Below, in pieces: positions 35,388 through 46,750 of a stretch of 64,000 bases of DNA. Numbering within the stretch: position 1 is the first letter of the stretch; every line of letters begins with the position of its first letter. A program made the translations under genes and the position numbers. The notes beneath the pieces were generated by a model. That model was not told the origin of the DNA and ran no database searches. It was given only the letters and a program-made list of their open reading frames with translations. Source of the DNA: Uloborus plumipes (Eukaryota > Arthropoda > Arachnida > Araneae > Uloboridae); the NCBI GenBank assembly GCA_038373865.1, contig JAXGGA010003922.1, forward strand, positions 31,357 through 95,356. Reading direction: 5' to 3'.

Positions 35388-36677
35388 CCGTAAAATGGGG
35401 TGTATAGGAACAGCGGGGTCAATCGGAACAAAACTTCCAAACCGTACAAAGAAATTCTTCATAAATATACTATTGGGTATTTTTCGCCATTAATTTTTTT
35501 TTAGAAAGGTAAGATCATAGGAAATAGAAAAAAATTACTTTTGTCAATCTGGCAACGCTACTGGCTTCTAAGGAGGGCTGTACGTAGAATGCTAGAAAAC
35601 ATCACATTTTCATAGACTGCAAAACTTCATATGCAAGAACAAACCTTCTTATATTTAAAAACTAAGAGTGGTATGTTTCAATTATACATGTATCTGAACA
35701 ACAGAATACCACATTAGAATTTACATTTTTTATAAATTGTGTCATAAAAATGAAGAATTCTGAAAAATGCCATGGGAAAAAAAATTGCGGGGTGAATCGG
35801 AACAGTTTGTTCTGTTGTTCCAATTCAAACTTATTTGAAGGAAACTGTTTGAAAAATCAAGATTCTAACCCCAATTCCTCTAATCCAGACAAGGACAAGG
35901 ATTTATTACTGTTTATTCCTTCTAGTGAGCAACTAGATCTTAGAATGGCAAAAAGTTCCAGATTTCATAAGATTTTTTCTCCAGGAGATTTCTTTTTATT
36001 TAAAATACGAGGGGGAAAGTCATATAGACTTCATATAGCAAAAGTCCAGCACACAGACAGTGATGAATAAGCAAAAAAATCTTTCAGGAAAATCCCCGAA
36101 ACCCAGAGATTTTAAGAAACTAAAGAAAAGGCAGAGATCATCCCAGAAGATGCAATGAAAAAACTTAAGCCAAGTCACAATTGCCAGTTTTAAGGACAAG
36201 TACATATTTGTGGACGACATGCGTGACTTCCATTCGTGTTAAATCTTTGTATTTAAATTCAAAAGCATTTCTTAAAATTACTTTTCATTTTTCATAAGTT
36301 CAAAATTATTTGAATTTTGACAAATTATAAACTTTTACTGGTATTGAAATTATACTTTTATTTGACAGTAATTATCTGTTCTTGTTCTCCCCCATCAATA
36401 TTACTCATGTTTGTGAGACCTATTACAGGTTTCATGGAAAAAAATAAAAATTTTAACATGTGTTCCGATTGACCCCTATCAACGGGGTGATTCGGAACAC
36501 CCATAATTTCCTATATATTTTAATAATAACTGCTCAAAATGTTTTGTGTTTGCTTGGAATATCAAAAGAAAAGCAAGACCGAAGTTTTTACCCAGAAAAT
36601 TAAATTGAAAAAAAATCTTTTAACTGCTTTTTTTACAATCAAAGCTTAAAAGTGTTCCGATTGACCCCATTTTACGG
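35388..36677 (+). mobile_element. pogo-like element, CCGTAAAATGGGG termini
   Basis: Ends CCGTAAAATGGGGT and ACCCCATTTTACGG with TA outside each. The adjoining GGGTCAATCGGAACA motif recurs inside in both orientations (about 35790, 36461, 36482) and at the right end. It carries the C-terminal part of a transposase. A solo right end is at 9300-9470. Confidence 0.8.
35750..36243 (+). pseudogene. C-terminal transposase remnant
   Basis: The 106-codon frame ends with FSPGDFFLFKIRGGKSYRLH then IAKV. It resembles the GDFVLVKFxGKKxxxYYVGKV module found near the C-terminus of many pogo/Tigger-type transposases of arthropods. Beyond the stop at 36068, other frames give EIIPEDAMKKLKPS and then KDKYIFVDDMRDFHSC with a stop at 36241, which suits the end of such a protein. 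No DDE core is left. The family name is inference; the open frame is direct. Confidence 0.5.
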
Positions 36678-37789
36678 TATAACTGTATATACAAATAAGT
36701 TTTGTTGTGTAAATAAGTTTCGAACATAGTTACGGGTAAATATATCTTTTCCGTTCTAGTTCAGTAAATAATGTGTGTGTGCTTACTTTTGTCACAGAAT
36801 TAAAAAGTTTACTGCAGCTAAGGTTTAGTAAGCCCTCTCCGGAATGAAAAAAGGACAGAATAAAGAGGACAGTTTTGATTTTATCATTACAATATCGAAA
36901 TTCTGAAGTAGTTTTTTAACACAAATAATTGATACAGCATACAGGGAGTCTTCCTACTATTATTGGAATAAACTTACCATCGAAGAAAATTTTTCCTGAG
37001 CAGTGAAAACAAAGCAGTGTTAGGGTGTTAGGTTCACCAAGCAGTTATGGTGAAAGTTAAAATGGGGACCTATTTTTTGCAGATGGATTATGAAAGTTTA
37101 CGAAATTTAATTGGATCGTAGTATTAGTAACAAAACAGTACTAATTTTCACAAAACACAAGTTTCTATATTAATCCAGCGAAGGTGTTTAAAATTAAACC
37201 TTGTGTCATTTTTTGATAAAAATTATCTCTTATTTTTTATTGAATATTTTAAAAAATATTGAAACCTCATGGCATTGCTTTCAGATAGCATATTGCGCAT
37301 TATATATTTTATGTTTTTGTTTATTTTTGCCTCAGAAAATATACATTGATTTCAGATAAATAGGACTTCTAGGGAAAATGATCTCCAAAAAGTCTTATCG
37401 AGTATCAAATGATGGGGTGTAAACGTGACACAATTCAGAAACTCTATTATCAGTTTCGCCAAAAGTTACAGGGAAAGAATGAGTCTCGTTGTGTTTGTGC
37501 GTGTAGGAGGGTTTTTTTTCTTTTAAGTTTATTCGATACCCCGCCTTGCGTGATTGAGTGTACCTCAGGGTGTATTGAAAGCAAAAATAATCAGATGAAA
37601 AATATTTTGTTCCCTTTCTCTTTTTCTTACCAGTAGTACACCGTCAGTGGTTAAAATAAACCAGCATTTTATCCGTTTTTCATCATATAAACTTTGAAAT
37701 TTCAATTAATTTTTGAAATTTTACCATAATTAAAAAATATTGGCAAGCTCATCAAACTAATTAAAGAGCCGATAAACCTTGAAGCACAC
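36678..37789. other. No gene seen
   Basis: AT-rich; no element ends recognised. Confidence 0.5.
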
Positions 37790-37940
37790 ATTTATAAAAT
37801 TTAACACACTTAAATATAAGTATTTAACAACAAAGATTACAATTAACAATGAATTATTAATGTAAGGCTCCCCTATTTCATTTTAGCATGAAATAAGTTA
37901 AGTATAATGCTATAATGGGCAACGCGGGGTAGTAAGCTAG
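37790..37940 (+). mobile_element. Helitron-like 3' end
   Basis: TTTAGCATGAAATAAGTTAA and its surroundings match 39640-39745. It ends GGGCAACGCGGGGTAGTAAG then CTAG and T. The 5' part is missing or diverged. Confidence 0.6.
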
Positions 37941-38570
37941 TATATAATATTTTTTATATCTTAAGAAAGTGCTAATCAACCTTCTGAAAAAAGTGGTCCT
38001 GCCAAGGAAAAAGTTAGCTCTAGAATTAGGGGAAAAAATAGAATAATGAAACTATTCTTTTTTTTTGGGGGGGGGGGGGCTTTTTTATCTGTTGGGGAGG
38101 GATGTGTTCTTTCACACCCAATCGCTATTCTCTCTCATTTCCGGACCTTTGTGACGTAACTTAAAAGCTATTGCTTCACGCCATTTACTTTTGATAGTAA
38201 TAAAGTAATGACATTATGAACACTTAACATGTTGTTCATTCGTCGGACATTTTATATTTTTCCAACTGTTTCCGACATTGCACAAGTTTTTGAAAACAGA
38301 CCGCGCTTTCAAGCTTTCTGTTGCAATTCGCTTCCAGGAGCATCCAAAGCATGACGCCATCTGATCTCAGCATGTTGATTATTCACATTAAAAAAACTAA
38401 TACCTGCATTTTTTTCATATCAGAAAAAAAACTAGTTTTAAAAGACCGTCATTCTAGATACATGTTAATGTCGCTCACTACACACGAGCATTTTCTGTCA
38501 CGATTTGAGACTTTTCGCTTCTGAAAACAATCAGATTCTGACATCAGTCATCAGCTCTCAACATGTGTAT
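37941..38570. other. No gene seen; poly-T/poly-G tract at 38058-38080
   Basis: A T run followed by about a dozen G bases. The open frame at 38321-38524 is not recognised. Confidence 0.45.
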
Positions 38571-38820
38571 TATTCTGCCGTGCTAAGTACAAAAGTGATA
38601 TCTCAGTCGAGCTCAAACTGAGATAAAACTCTTTGAAGTTTTGCGCCACCATCTATTTAATTCAGATGACACTTTTTCAGAATGTTTTAAGAAATATTTC
38701 CCTTTCTCGAATGACCATAGAATTTTGTATGAAGGCAAAATACGTCACCTAGTGGAGATAAAACAATTTTCTTAAAAAAAAAAAAAGCAGATACCCCTTT
38801 GTGTTTAGCACGGCAGTATT
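38571..38820. mobile_element. MITE with CTGCCGTGCTAAG ends, copy 1
   Basis: Left TATTCTGCCGTGCTAAGTAC mirrors right TGTTTAGCACGGCAGTATT. The interior is shared, inverted, with 54121-54368 (TTTGCGCCACCATCTATTTA against its counterpart). Confidence 0.8.
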
Positions 38821-39392
38821 CAGATAAAATAAAAATTAAAACTGCATTTTTTTCGTATTGAAGGAAAAGCTCAAAGTGTTTTTGAAAACCAATCATTTCA
38901 GTCACGTGGTAATCATTTCGCTCACTTACGTGCATTTTCTGTCACGTGACCATAATGGTTTTATCGGCTGCATATTGCTCTGCCGTCATTTTTAGTTTAC
39001 CGAGCAATAAATTTGAATCATAAACATTAAAAGCTTCCTCATCTGGTAATGATTGGTGATGATTTATCTTAATAACACAGGCCTACAAAAAAAAAAATTT
39101 TTTTTTGGTGCCTAGGATTTTTGAGCAAATTTCAACTACATTTTATTGCTGAATTTGAATATGCAAGCAGTTTTTCTGTATCAGCTCTAGATTTTTAGAT
39201 AAATTCACTTATCTATCAATGCTTTTTTCTATATAATACGCTCAAGTATGAGTGTTGTAAAATTTATACAGGGACATATTCTTGTATATTTTCCTTATTG
39301 TATGTCTTATTTTGAAACCAATTAAATTTAAAATAATAATATTTATGATATAACTAATTATTATTTAAAAAAATAATTATTATTTCAATTTA
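38821..39392. other. No gene seen
   Basis: AT-rich spacer. Confidence 0.5.
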
Positions 39393-39836
39393 TCTATATG
39401 TAAAAAAATGAATATATGTATATTTGTTTGTTCCTTAAACAAATCCACAGTTTTCGTAGGATTTTCATCAAACTTGGCACAGAGGCTCCTTGATGCACTA
39501 GAACTCACATAGGAGGGGTTTTTAAATTTTTAAAAACTCCAAAAAACTCAAAATTCAAATTTTTCGTCTCAAAATGGCCATTTTCTTTCAATTTTGAACA
39601 GATAGAGTAATAGAGCCTTTAAGAATACATATTGAAAACACTTAACACATTTAAATACGAGTATTTTCTGACAAAGATTACGGTTAACAGTGAACTATCA
39701 ATTCAAGGCTCACCTTTTTCATTTTAGCATGAAATAAGTTAAAAACAATTACTGCAACAATTATTTGCATTCAACACTATTTGAACCACTATGTTGTATT
39801 AATAAGCACCTGGGCAACCCCGGGTAATAACCCTAG
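39393..39836 (+). mobile_element. Helitron-like non-autonomous element, 444 bp
   Basis: Starts TCTATATGTAAAAAAATG after an A. Near the 5' end it has TTTCATCAAACTTGGCACAG, and it ends GGGCAACCCCGGGTAATAAC with CCTAG before a T. This fits insertion between A and T with 5'-TC and 3'-CTAG and a short GC-rich hairpin. Confidence 0.7.
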
Positions 39837-39859
39837 TTTATTATAAAAAGAAGACTAAC

Positions 39860-40520
39860 AATATAAGATATATAACTGACTGGTTGACCTTGGTTGTTCC
39901 TTGTTTCTTGTGCATCTGGGATAGCAGAGACAAGACGCAACACTGGGTTATAAAAGAGTGGTCTAGGATAGCAAACATGGATGTTGAGGAAAATAATATC
40001 ATTAATGATCTTTTAGTTCCAAGAGAGAAAATCATCTTTCCACCACTGCATATCAAACTGGGTCTAATGAAGCAGTTTGTAAAGGCTCTTGATAAGAATG
40101 GATCATGTTTTGCATATATAGGGGTAAAAATGCCTCAGCTGGAGTATGGAAAAAATTAAAGCAGGAATATTTGATGGCCTACAAATAAGACAGCTGATTA
40201 AAGACCCTGGCTTCATAAATTCAATGATTGAGATTGAACAAAAAGCCTGGAATTCATTTGTTTTAGTTGTCCAAAATTTTCTGGGTCAACATAAAGCTGA
40301 AAACTATGTTGAATTAGTCAATGGAGATGCTGAATAATTTCAGATCACTTGGGTGTAACATGAGTAGAAAGGTGCACTATTTACACAACCACTTAGACCG
40401 TTTTCCTGATAATTTAGGAGACATTAGTATGGTGAAAGATTTCACCAAGATATAAAATGCATGGGGGATCGCTATCGAGGAAGATGGGATACTCACTTGA
40501 TGCCAAATTACTGCTGAATT
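39860..40520 (+). pseudogene. Pseudogene of a recurrent uncharacterised, probably transposon-derived family
   Basis: Three frames give one protein in order. First CFLCIWDSRDKTQHWVIKEW with NINDLLVPREKIIFPPLHIK-type residues and LGLMKQFVKALDKNGS. Then IKAGIFDGLQIRQLIKDPGF and AWNSFVLVVQNFLGQHKAEN. After that NNFRSLGCNMSRKVHYLHNH with FPDNLGDIS, and finally GERFHQDIKCMGDRYRGRWD, where TGA replaces the Trp codon in NYCWILKR. I know this family as repeated uncharacterised proteins in arthropod and cnidarian genomes; its superfamily I cannot name. Two frameshifts and at least one stop make it dead. It starts just after the Helitron-like element. Confidence 0.7.
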
Positions 40521-41535
40521 TTAAAACGTGGATTTGTTCTAATACGCTCAAGAATGTCACACAAAAGAAGTTTCCGAATTGTTCAGTGAGTAACTGGTTT
40601 AAATGATGACTTTTTCTGTTTTCTTTTGCATATAATAGATAATATCCGTGTAATATAATAAAAATTAATTGTTTAATTTGGCGTTTTTAAACCATAGTTT
40701 TTCTTTTCAAATAGAGTTATGTACAATTCATTAAAATGTTAATATCTTAAAAATTCGAGCTGATAGGCAAAAACTAATAGCATATTTGAATTCAGGGCGT
40801 CAAATTCATAAGGAATCACCTCCAAAATCTTCGGCACCAAAACCACTGCTGACCAGTGTAATGGATGATTTACTTCAAAACTAAACGTTACCGAGATGCA
40901 GTGAATAAAAAGTATGCATGGTAAATAAAGGAAAACCCATGAGTTTACTTCAACGTTATTGCATCAATTAAAGAAATAACGCATGTGCACATTGCACCAA
41001 ATAAAAATACAGTGAGATGAACGACTGGTGAAGAATTATCGCACGCATGTTTTCATGAGTAGGTTATTCACGTTTTACATCGAAGAAAAAAATTACAGGG
41101 ATTGTTTTTTCTTCGCTCCTCGTTGAAAATTATGAGCCTGAATACAACAAATAAATGTGTTTTTTTTTTAGAAAACAGACGTCGCAAATGTTATTTATAC
41201 AAACAAAAAAAAAAACATTTATTTTATCGGCACAAATAATACTTTCCCGCAATTGCATTCTGGAATCGGTGATTCGGGACGGTGACAGGAATGATGGAAA
41301 TCAGTTTTACTGAGCTAAAACGTAAAATAAAATTCATGAATACACAATAAATTGATTGTTTTTACAAACATTATTCCTGGAAATGTATGAAACATTCACA
41401 AAAATTGAAATAGTTAGATGAAAATCCTCTGAAAAGCAGCAGGGACTAGTCCCGTTTTGTGATGATCACCTTCAAGCATTTCGAAAAAATAAAGACTGAC
41501 AAGCTTATTCGTTCCATTTATCCCAGAGTACAGTA
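40521..41535. other. No gene seen
   Basis: AT-rich; the pseudogene above may extend a little further but I cannot follow it. Confidence 0.45.
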
Positions 41536-41738
41536 CACTGTGAAAAATGAATGTTGTTTTTACGGTATAGTACAGCTAATTTTATAGTAATAAACAGACA
41601 GAAAAAAATTGCCATTTTACAGTTATAAACTATAAAATTGCTAGCTTTACAGTTTATTACTGTGTTATTTACAGTTTTAAATTTCGACTTCGGCTGCCAG
41701 TACTATACTGTAAAAACAACAGTTCATTTTTTGTAGTG
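41536..41738 (+). mobile_element. CACTGTAAAA MITE, copy 7 (short)
   Basis: TA-flanked; left CACTGTGAAAAATGAATG, right TTTTTTGTAGTG. At 203 bp it is the shortest complete copy, with the fewest internal units. Confidence 0.85.
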
Positions 41739-41908
41739 TATGCATGAGGTAAACGGAAACACCTGCACATTGCACATCAGAAATAGCACGGAAAGCGACA
41801 TTCCCTGCCATCAATAATAAGTTGTTTTAGTATCCTTCCACGTGACACTGAAAACGAGTTAAAGCCAATTACCAAATGTATGTTTTATTTGAAATCATTT
41901 ATTTTTTA

Positions 41909-42711
41909 TCTATATACATAAAAGACAACTTTTGAAAACGTATGTCCGGGGTAATCTTCCAAACTACTGGACCGATTTTAACCATTTTTGCACCGTTAGA
42001 TAGCTACAGTAACAGAGAGCAGGATAAGCTATAATTTATTTCTAAAAAGCTTAGTTTAAAAAAGTTATTATGGAAAATAGTAAATTTCATTTAATTTCCC
42101 CATTAAATAATTAAATTTTCAGTGCATTGTTGCAAAAATTTGGTTGCCATGCAACAACAATATTAATAGTAATCATGGTAAAAATTTTGAACCTAGGCTT
42201 CGCTGGAGTAAGTATGAAATTTATTGCTTTCTTAGGATTTTTATATTCATTTATGCCAATAATCGCTAACGTGGTAAATAAAAAGGGAATTGATTTTGGC
42301 AATAGTTAGAGAATAGAAAGTGTTTATAGTCAAAAAAATTTCTAAATTAGGTACATAAGATATTTTCACCTCACCAATGTTGTCACGAGGATAGAAACTA
42401 ATAATGGGACTTATTTAACGAGCAATATTTGGAAATGGTTAATTTCAGTGCGATTGATACTGTAAATATAAATTTATTTTAATATACCAAGCTTATAACA
42501 TTTCCTAATTACTCAAACATTATTTGTAGCTTGATATTTTTTTTAGCTTGCATTATTTTTTTTTTATAGTTTATCCATAACATAGCCATTGTTTACAGAA
42601 GTAGCCATTATGTTTATAGATATGCACTTTAGTGTTGGGAAATTTATGAATGAGTTTCACTAAACCACTCTACACCCACAGAAACCCGGGCAGGGCCGGG
42701 TACCCGGCTAG
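41909..42711 (+). mobile_element. Helitron-like non-autonomous element, 803 bp
   Basis: Begins TCTATATACATAAAAGACAA after A; CTACTGGACCGATTTTAACC follows, a common phrase in such elements. It ends with GGGCCGGGTACCCGGC, a perfect-looking hairpin, then CTAG before T. The interior holds no Rep/helicase. Confidence 0.8.
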
Positions 42712-43366
42712 TATTAAATAAGAGACTGAAAATTCCAAAAACCGAAAACAAACTTCCTCCCAGTTTGCAGAACATTAATCATATTCAAACATATCTAACT
42801 TCTCTCCAAAAACATGAAAGCTCTGCCCGCATTAAAATGTCATTAGATGTTTATTTTTTCGAAAACAATCTTTAAACATCCCACGTAATTGTCGAAACAT
42901 TTGTCCTTTTCATTTGCTCATTATCGAAATACTCCTTCAAATTGAGAGATTTTTCGTACGATACCCACTTTACCTTTCCTCATCAATCTCGGAGCATGGC
43001 TTCCACTAGAAAATATTTTCTGAACATCACAAGTTTATGGCTCTTTCGAAGCTCCATGTTCTTTATTGATCTGTTATCCACGTCTATCAATAAATCACTT
43101 CGTTTCTTGAGGGTAAGATAAGGGTCAGGATGGCTTTATAAACAGTAAACCAGTTATCTTGAAACTGCATGTTGTTTTCTTTTATCTTTGAGACGCCGTC
43201 TAGTCTCGGCTGTCAAAACGCTCAAGCAAGGAGCTAGTTTTTTGCTTCTCACTATGGTTTCTTAAAGAAAAAAAAATGCTCACAGTACTTTATGAAAGTG
43301 AATAGTCAACACACAAAATTCGTTGTTTTCATCTAGTACTGGTTTAATGCGTGAACTTAATTAGAA
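42712..43366. other. No gene seen
   Basis: Mixed-composition spacer. Confidence 0.45.
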
Positions 43367-44311
43367 CAGTGAACTCTCACTTATACACCGACTCATTTAT
43401 GCGCCTTTTTCACTTATACGACGATTTTCAGTGGTCCCGGAACATTTCATAGTAAAATAATGATAATTTCGTTCGTTTATATGTCGCTCTAAAGATAAAT
43501 ATTTCACTTATGCGCCGAATTTTTCGTAAAATGCAAAGAATTTAACTTATTTTCCTAAAAAATGAGCATGTTTCTTCACTTTCCTCTTTAATTTTTCGCT
43601 TTTATTGCTCACGGAAGGCATTTTTTCACATGAACTAGAGTTCGGAGAGGGATAATTATCTATTATGGATCGTTGGAAAGGGGCCAGTTTGTGACTAGGT
43701 ATGCTACAATTTTTGTTTTCCCCTTATAATTGTAGTTAGGTTACAGTAGTTGCCAAACAGTAGTAATATGTCCCTTTTCTATAGAACCATTCTTATTCAT
43801 ACTCTCATTAGAACTTATATCGCTGCTTGAAATGAACAACGGCATATCTACAAAACACGACTTTTCAGGAGAGCGTTTCAAAGTTTTTGCAGTAAAACGG
43901 CATTTTGAAGTAAAATGGTATTAAGGGTACTTATGTCGAATCAACTTACATAGACATAGATGATAGACACTCCAAGCACTTATTCAGAACTGACACAATG
44001 GCGGCTGTGTCGTTGTTTACTGGGAAAAGCGCGCCAAAATAATAACTATGCACAACGATATTAACGATTGCTGCTTGATATTTTGAAACTAGAGATATGC
44101 CGATAATACCACAAGAAAGAGTAAAAAAAAAAAAAACAGAATTTTTTGATGTAATAAAAAAAATCGATTTTTGCAGATATGCCGTTGTTCATTTCAAGCA
44201 GCGATATAGTATTTTAGACTTTTAAATAGGCTTGTTCACTAATGCGTCTCTCTCACTTATGCGCCTTTTTCTGTTGGTCCCTTGGGCTGGCGCATAAGTA
44301 AGAGTTCACTG
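43367..44311 (+). mobile_element. Tigger-like MITE (CAGTGAACTCTCACTTATGC), copy 1
   Basis: Ends CAGTGAACTCTCACTTATAC and GTAAGAGTTCACTG; right TA present, left TA decayed to AA. CACTTATGCGCCTTTTTC repeats in the subterminal region. It is interrupted by the element at 43818-44196. Removing that gives a body matching the inverse of 51568-52131. Confidence 0.85.
43818..44196. mobile_element. Nested MITE with perfect ~32 bp TIRs
   Basis: TATCGCTGCTTGAAATGAAC with AACGGCATATCT is mirrored exactly at the right end. TA on both sides. The interior includes GGCGGCTGTGTCGTTG but no gene. Confidence 0.9.
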
Positions 44312-44479
44312 TACTATATTTCGATAAAATTAATTATTACAAAATATTTTTGTAACATCTTGGATAGCAGTGGACATTTTGAACCAAAAAAACTCAAACT
44401 CGCTATGGGCTCCGGATGTAAAGTTTCAAAGGGACTGTTTTAAATGTTTTTAAACCACAGTCAGGAGTATATTATAACC

Positions 44480-44935
44480 CCGTGTGACGAGAGCGTATGA
44501 AAGAAATATTAATTTCCCTCTCTCCGCACTTTTCCTCATATGATTGTCATAGTAACGACGCTGTGGCCTTTTTTCCCACTTAGTTTTTGCAACAATGGTT
44601 AAATGCGAAGGCTTAAAATTGCTTTGTGCAAAAACTATAATTTAATCAACGTGAATAAAATACTTTTTGAGGTATTTATATCACGGTTACTTATTACGGC
44701 AGGTCCTGCTAAAACAAACTATTTAACACTAGATTTGTTAGGAAACGTTTAGAAATAACTGAGATATGAGGACATAAAAAAAACGTAAACCTAATTTGAT
44801 AAATATAAAATAAATGAAATGCCTTAACAGCAGTGCATAAAAAAAGAGTGGAGCTGTTTTCTTTCGTGCGGTGTCCATGGAGACGACGCAAAATTTCTAA
44901 ACCTGATGCGCCTATTTTAAAGTACCCGAGTATTA
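44480..44935 (+). repeat. Unclassified dispersed repeat, copy 1
   Basis: Matches 57842-58199 plus 59793-59885, with landmarks AAAACAAACTATTTA, TAAATGAAATGCC and GTCCATGGAGACGA. No TIR or coding found; may be part of a LINE or LTR element. Confidence 0.75.
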
Positions 44936-45864
44936 GGGGAAGGGTGGGCATAGTGGCCACTGCGGGCAAAGTGGTCACTTGAAGTTTTCCTCCCTGTATA
45001 TTGCTGCAGCTTAGCTGCAATAGACTCAACTACTCGCCCAGCAGCCGTTGTTGTTGTGATATAGTTTATATGTCCCTCAGACGCAAACTCACGGAGATAT
45101 CCCAAATTTTTCACTTTTTCGACCCTCTGATGTTAGGTAAGTGCATCACATGTTTAACTTTAGTTTATTGTAGGACTAAGGTGTAGGCTATTGTAGGTGA
45201 AGTAAATTTTACATCAATGGTGCAAAACACCATGTTTCTAGCTTTGAATTCATATGTCTCAACAGTAGATACACCAAAGGGTTGTACGTGAAATATTGTT
45301 CTTTCGAAAATGGCGCGCTAGAAGGCAAAGTGGCCACAGCCGTGGCCACTTCGATTGTTCGATTCGAAACGTCGATTGTTTTTTCTGTGGTGATTGTTAC
45401 TCGAAATCTAAGGACAACCAAGGCTGGATTAGATGTTCTGAGTGCCTCAAATGGGCTCACGAAGCCTGCACAGGAGCCGAAGAGAAGGACGATGAGTTTA
45501 TTTGTGATTTATGTAAATATCAGTGATTTCATAACTTTACATATACTTTTAGTATATGTAAAGCCTATATTTGTTTAAAACGCTAATGCAATTGTTCTGA
45601 GTTCTGAAACTAAATGCTTTTCATTTTTTTCCATACTATCTAAATCTATTTAGGCAGTGGTAGGGCAAAGTGGCCACTTTGACAGCTTTTGGTAAAGTAA
45701 CATTTTTGTACAAATAAAGTTTAAAAATCTAGTTGTTTATATTTTTTAATTAGGCTTGAGTAACCATACTAAATGTTGAAGGGATTTATAAAATGTTTCA
45801 ATAAAGTTTAGGGGTGGAAAAAAATAGATGTTCTTTAGGGTGGCCGTTATGCCCACCCTTCCCC
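44936..45864 (+). mobile_element. pogo-like element carrying a PHD finger, 929 bp
   Basis: Ends GGGGAAGGGTGGGCATAGTG and TTATGCCCACCCTTCCCC with TA outside both. GGCAAAGTGGCCAC recurs at about 45325 and 45663 and, with changes, at 44967. It is an internally deleted derivative retaining only the transposase tail. Confidence 0.85.
45296..45526 (+). CDS. PHD-finger C-terminal fragment of a pogo-like transposase
   Basis: The frame ends with a complete C4-H-C3 zinc-binding pattern. Its order is CFFC, eleven-residue-class spacer, CSEC, LKWAHEAC, acidic spacer, CDLC, then KYQ and stop. PHD fingers usually read histone tails; in arthropod pogo/Tigger transposases a short PHD-like module often forms the C-terminus (xGWIQCxxCxxWxHExC). 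Residues before VDCFFCG do not look like protein of that family, so the real upstream part (DDE domain) is deleted and the Met is not a natural start. It may be an exon whose neighbours are lost. Whether it is expressed is unknown. Confidence 0.7.
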   Translation: MFFRKWRARRQSGHSRGHFDCSIRNVDCFFCGDCYSKSKDNQGWIRCSECLKWAHEACTGAEEKDDEFICDLCKYQ

Positions 45865-45870
45865 TATATA

Positions 45871-46750
45871 GACAAGCCCACTTAATGGAATAACCATTTT
45901 GCCATAGATACATATTTTAAGATGCGGGATATTCCATTATCTGGGATCAAAATAATGCATTACAATGGTTTGGTTCATTAAGGTGAGAAGGGACTTTCAG
46001 ATGAGCAAAAAATGGTCAAAAAATCGGTTCTTCTTTGATGATATTTCTAAAAACTACATGATTGAAATACATGTTATTGCTATTGTAAATAAATAGCTTT
46101 ACCTTATTTGTGGTGAATTTGTATTAAAAACTAATTTAGTAATGAAATATACAACAGTAAATGTTTATTTTCTCAAAACATAATTTTACGCGTGTTTACA
46201 AATTTCATACTGGTCCAGTGTAACAAATTATTATTTAAATTTACTAAAAATTTTTGCCATGCACTTAAGAGGTTTGTTACCATTTTGTTGAGAAGGGATT
46301 TTCTATTTTATTAGCTGTGGCGAATATATTTGCTATGTTTTATTGAAATATGGATATCTTTTACAAAAAAATGTAGATTTTAGTTTTTTATTTTTTTTCT
46401 TTAATTTTTGCCACAATATATGGAAAAAGTACTCCCAACATTTTGTTTTCTGGTGTTTTATGTTCCTTATTTTGCTTGTATTTTGTCATTTTGATGAAGT
46501 TTCAGGCGCAAGGATTAATATAGAAAAAGCGTTAAAATTCAAATTTTAAATTAAAAAAAAATATTTTAAAAATATTTCAACGAACGTATTTATATGTGTT
46601 AGTATTAGCAACATATAGCTATGCTGCAAATTTCAAAGAAATTCATTGAAAATTGCTAAAGAAAACAAAGATAATAACTTGTCGCCTTAAAAATGTATTG
46701 CATAAGTGGGATATTCTTTTAACCGATATCCCAATAAGCGGGCTCGAGTG
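45871..46750. mobile_element. pogo/Tigger-like MITE abutting the PHD element
   Basis: Left GACAAGCCCACTTAATGGAA and inverted right CACTCGAGCCCGCTTATTGG are clearly related, with TA on both sides. The GGGATATTCCATTATCTGGG segment near the left end has an echo near the right end. No transposase remains. Confidence 0.65.

Noticed and set aside
45282..45578. 98-codon frame overlapping the PHD frame
   Set aside because: Shadow frame; the C4HC3 pattern lies in the other frame.
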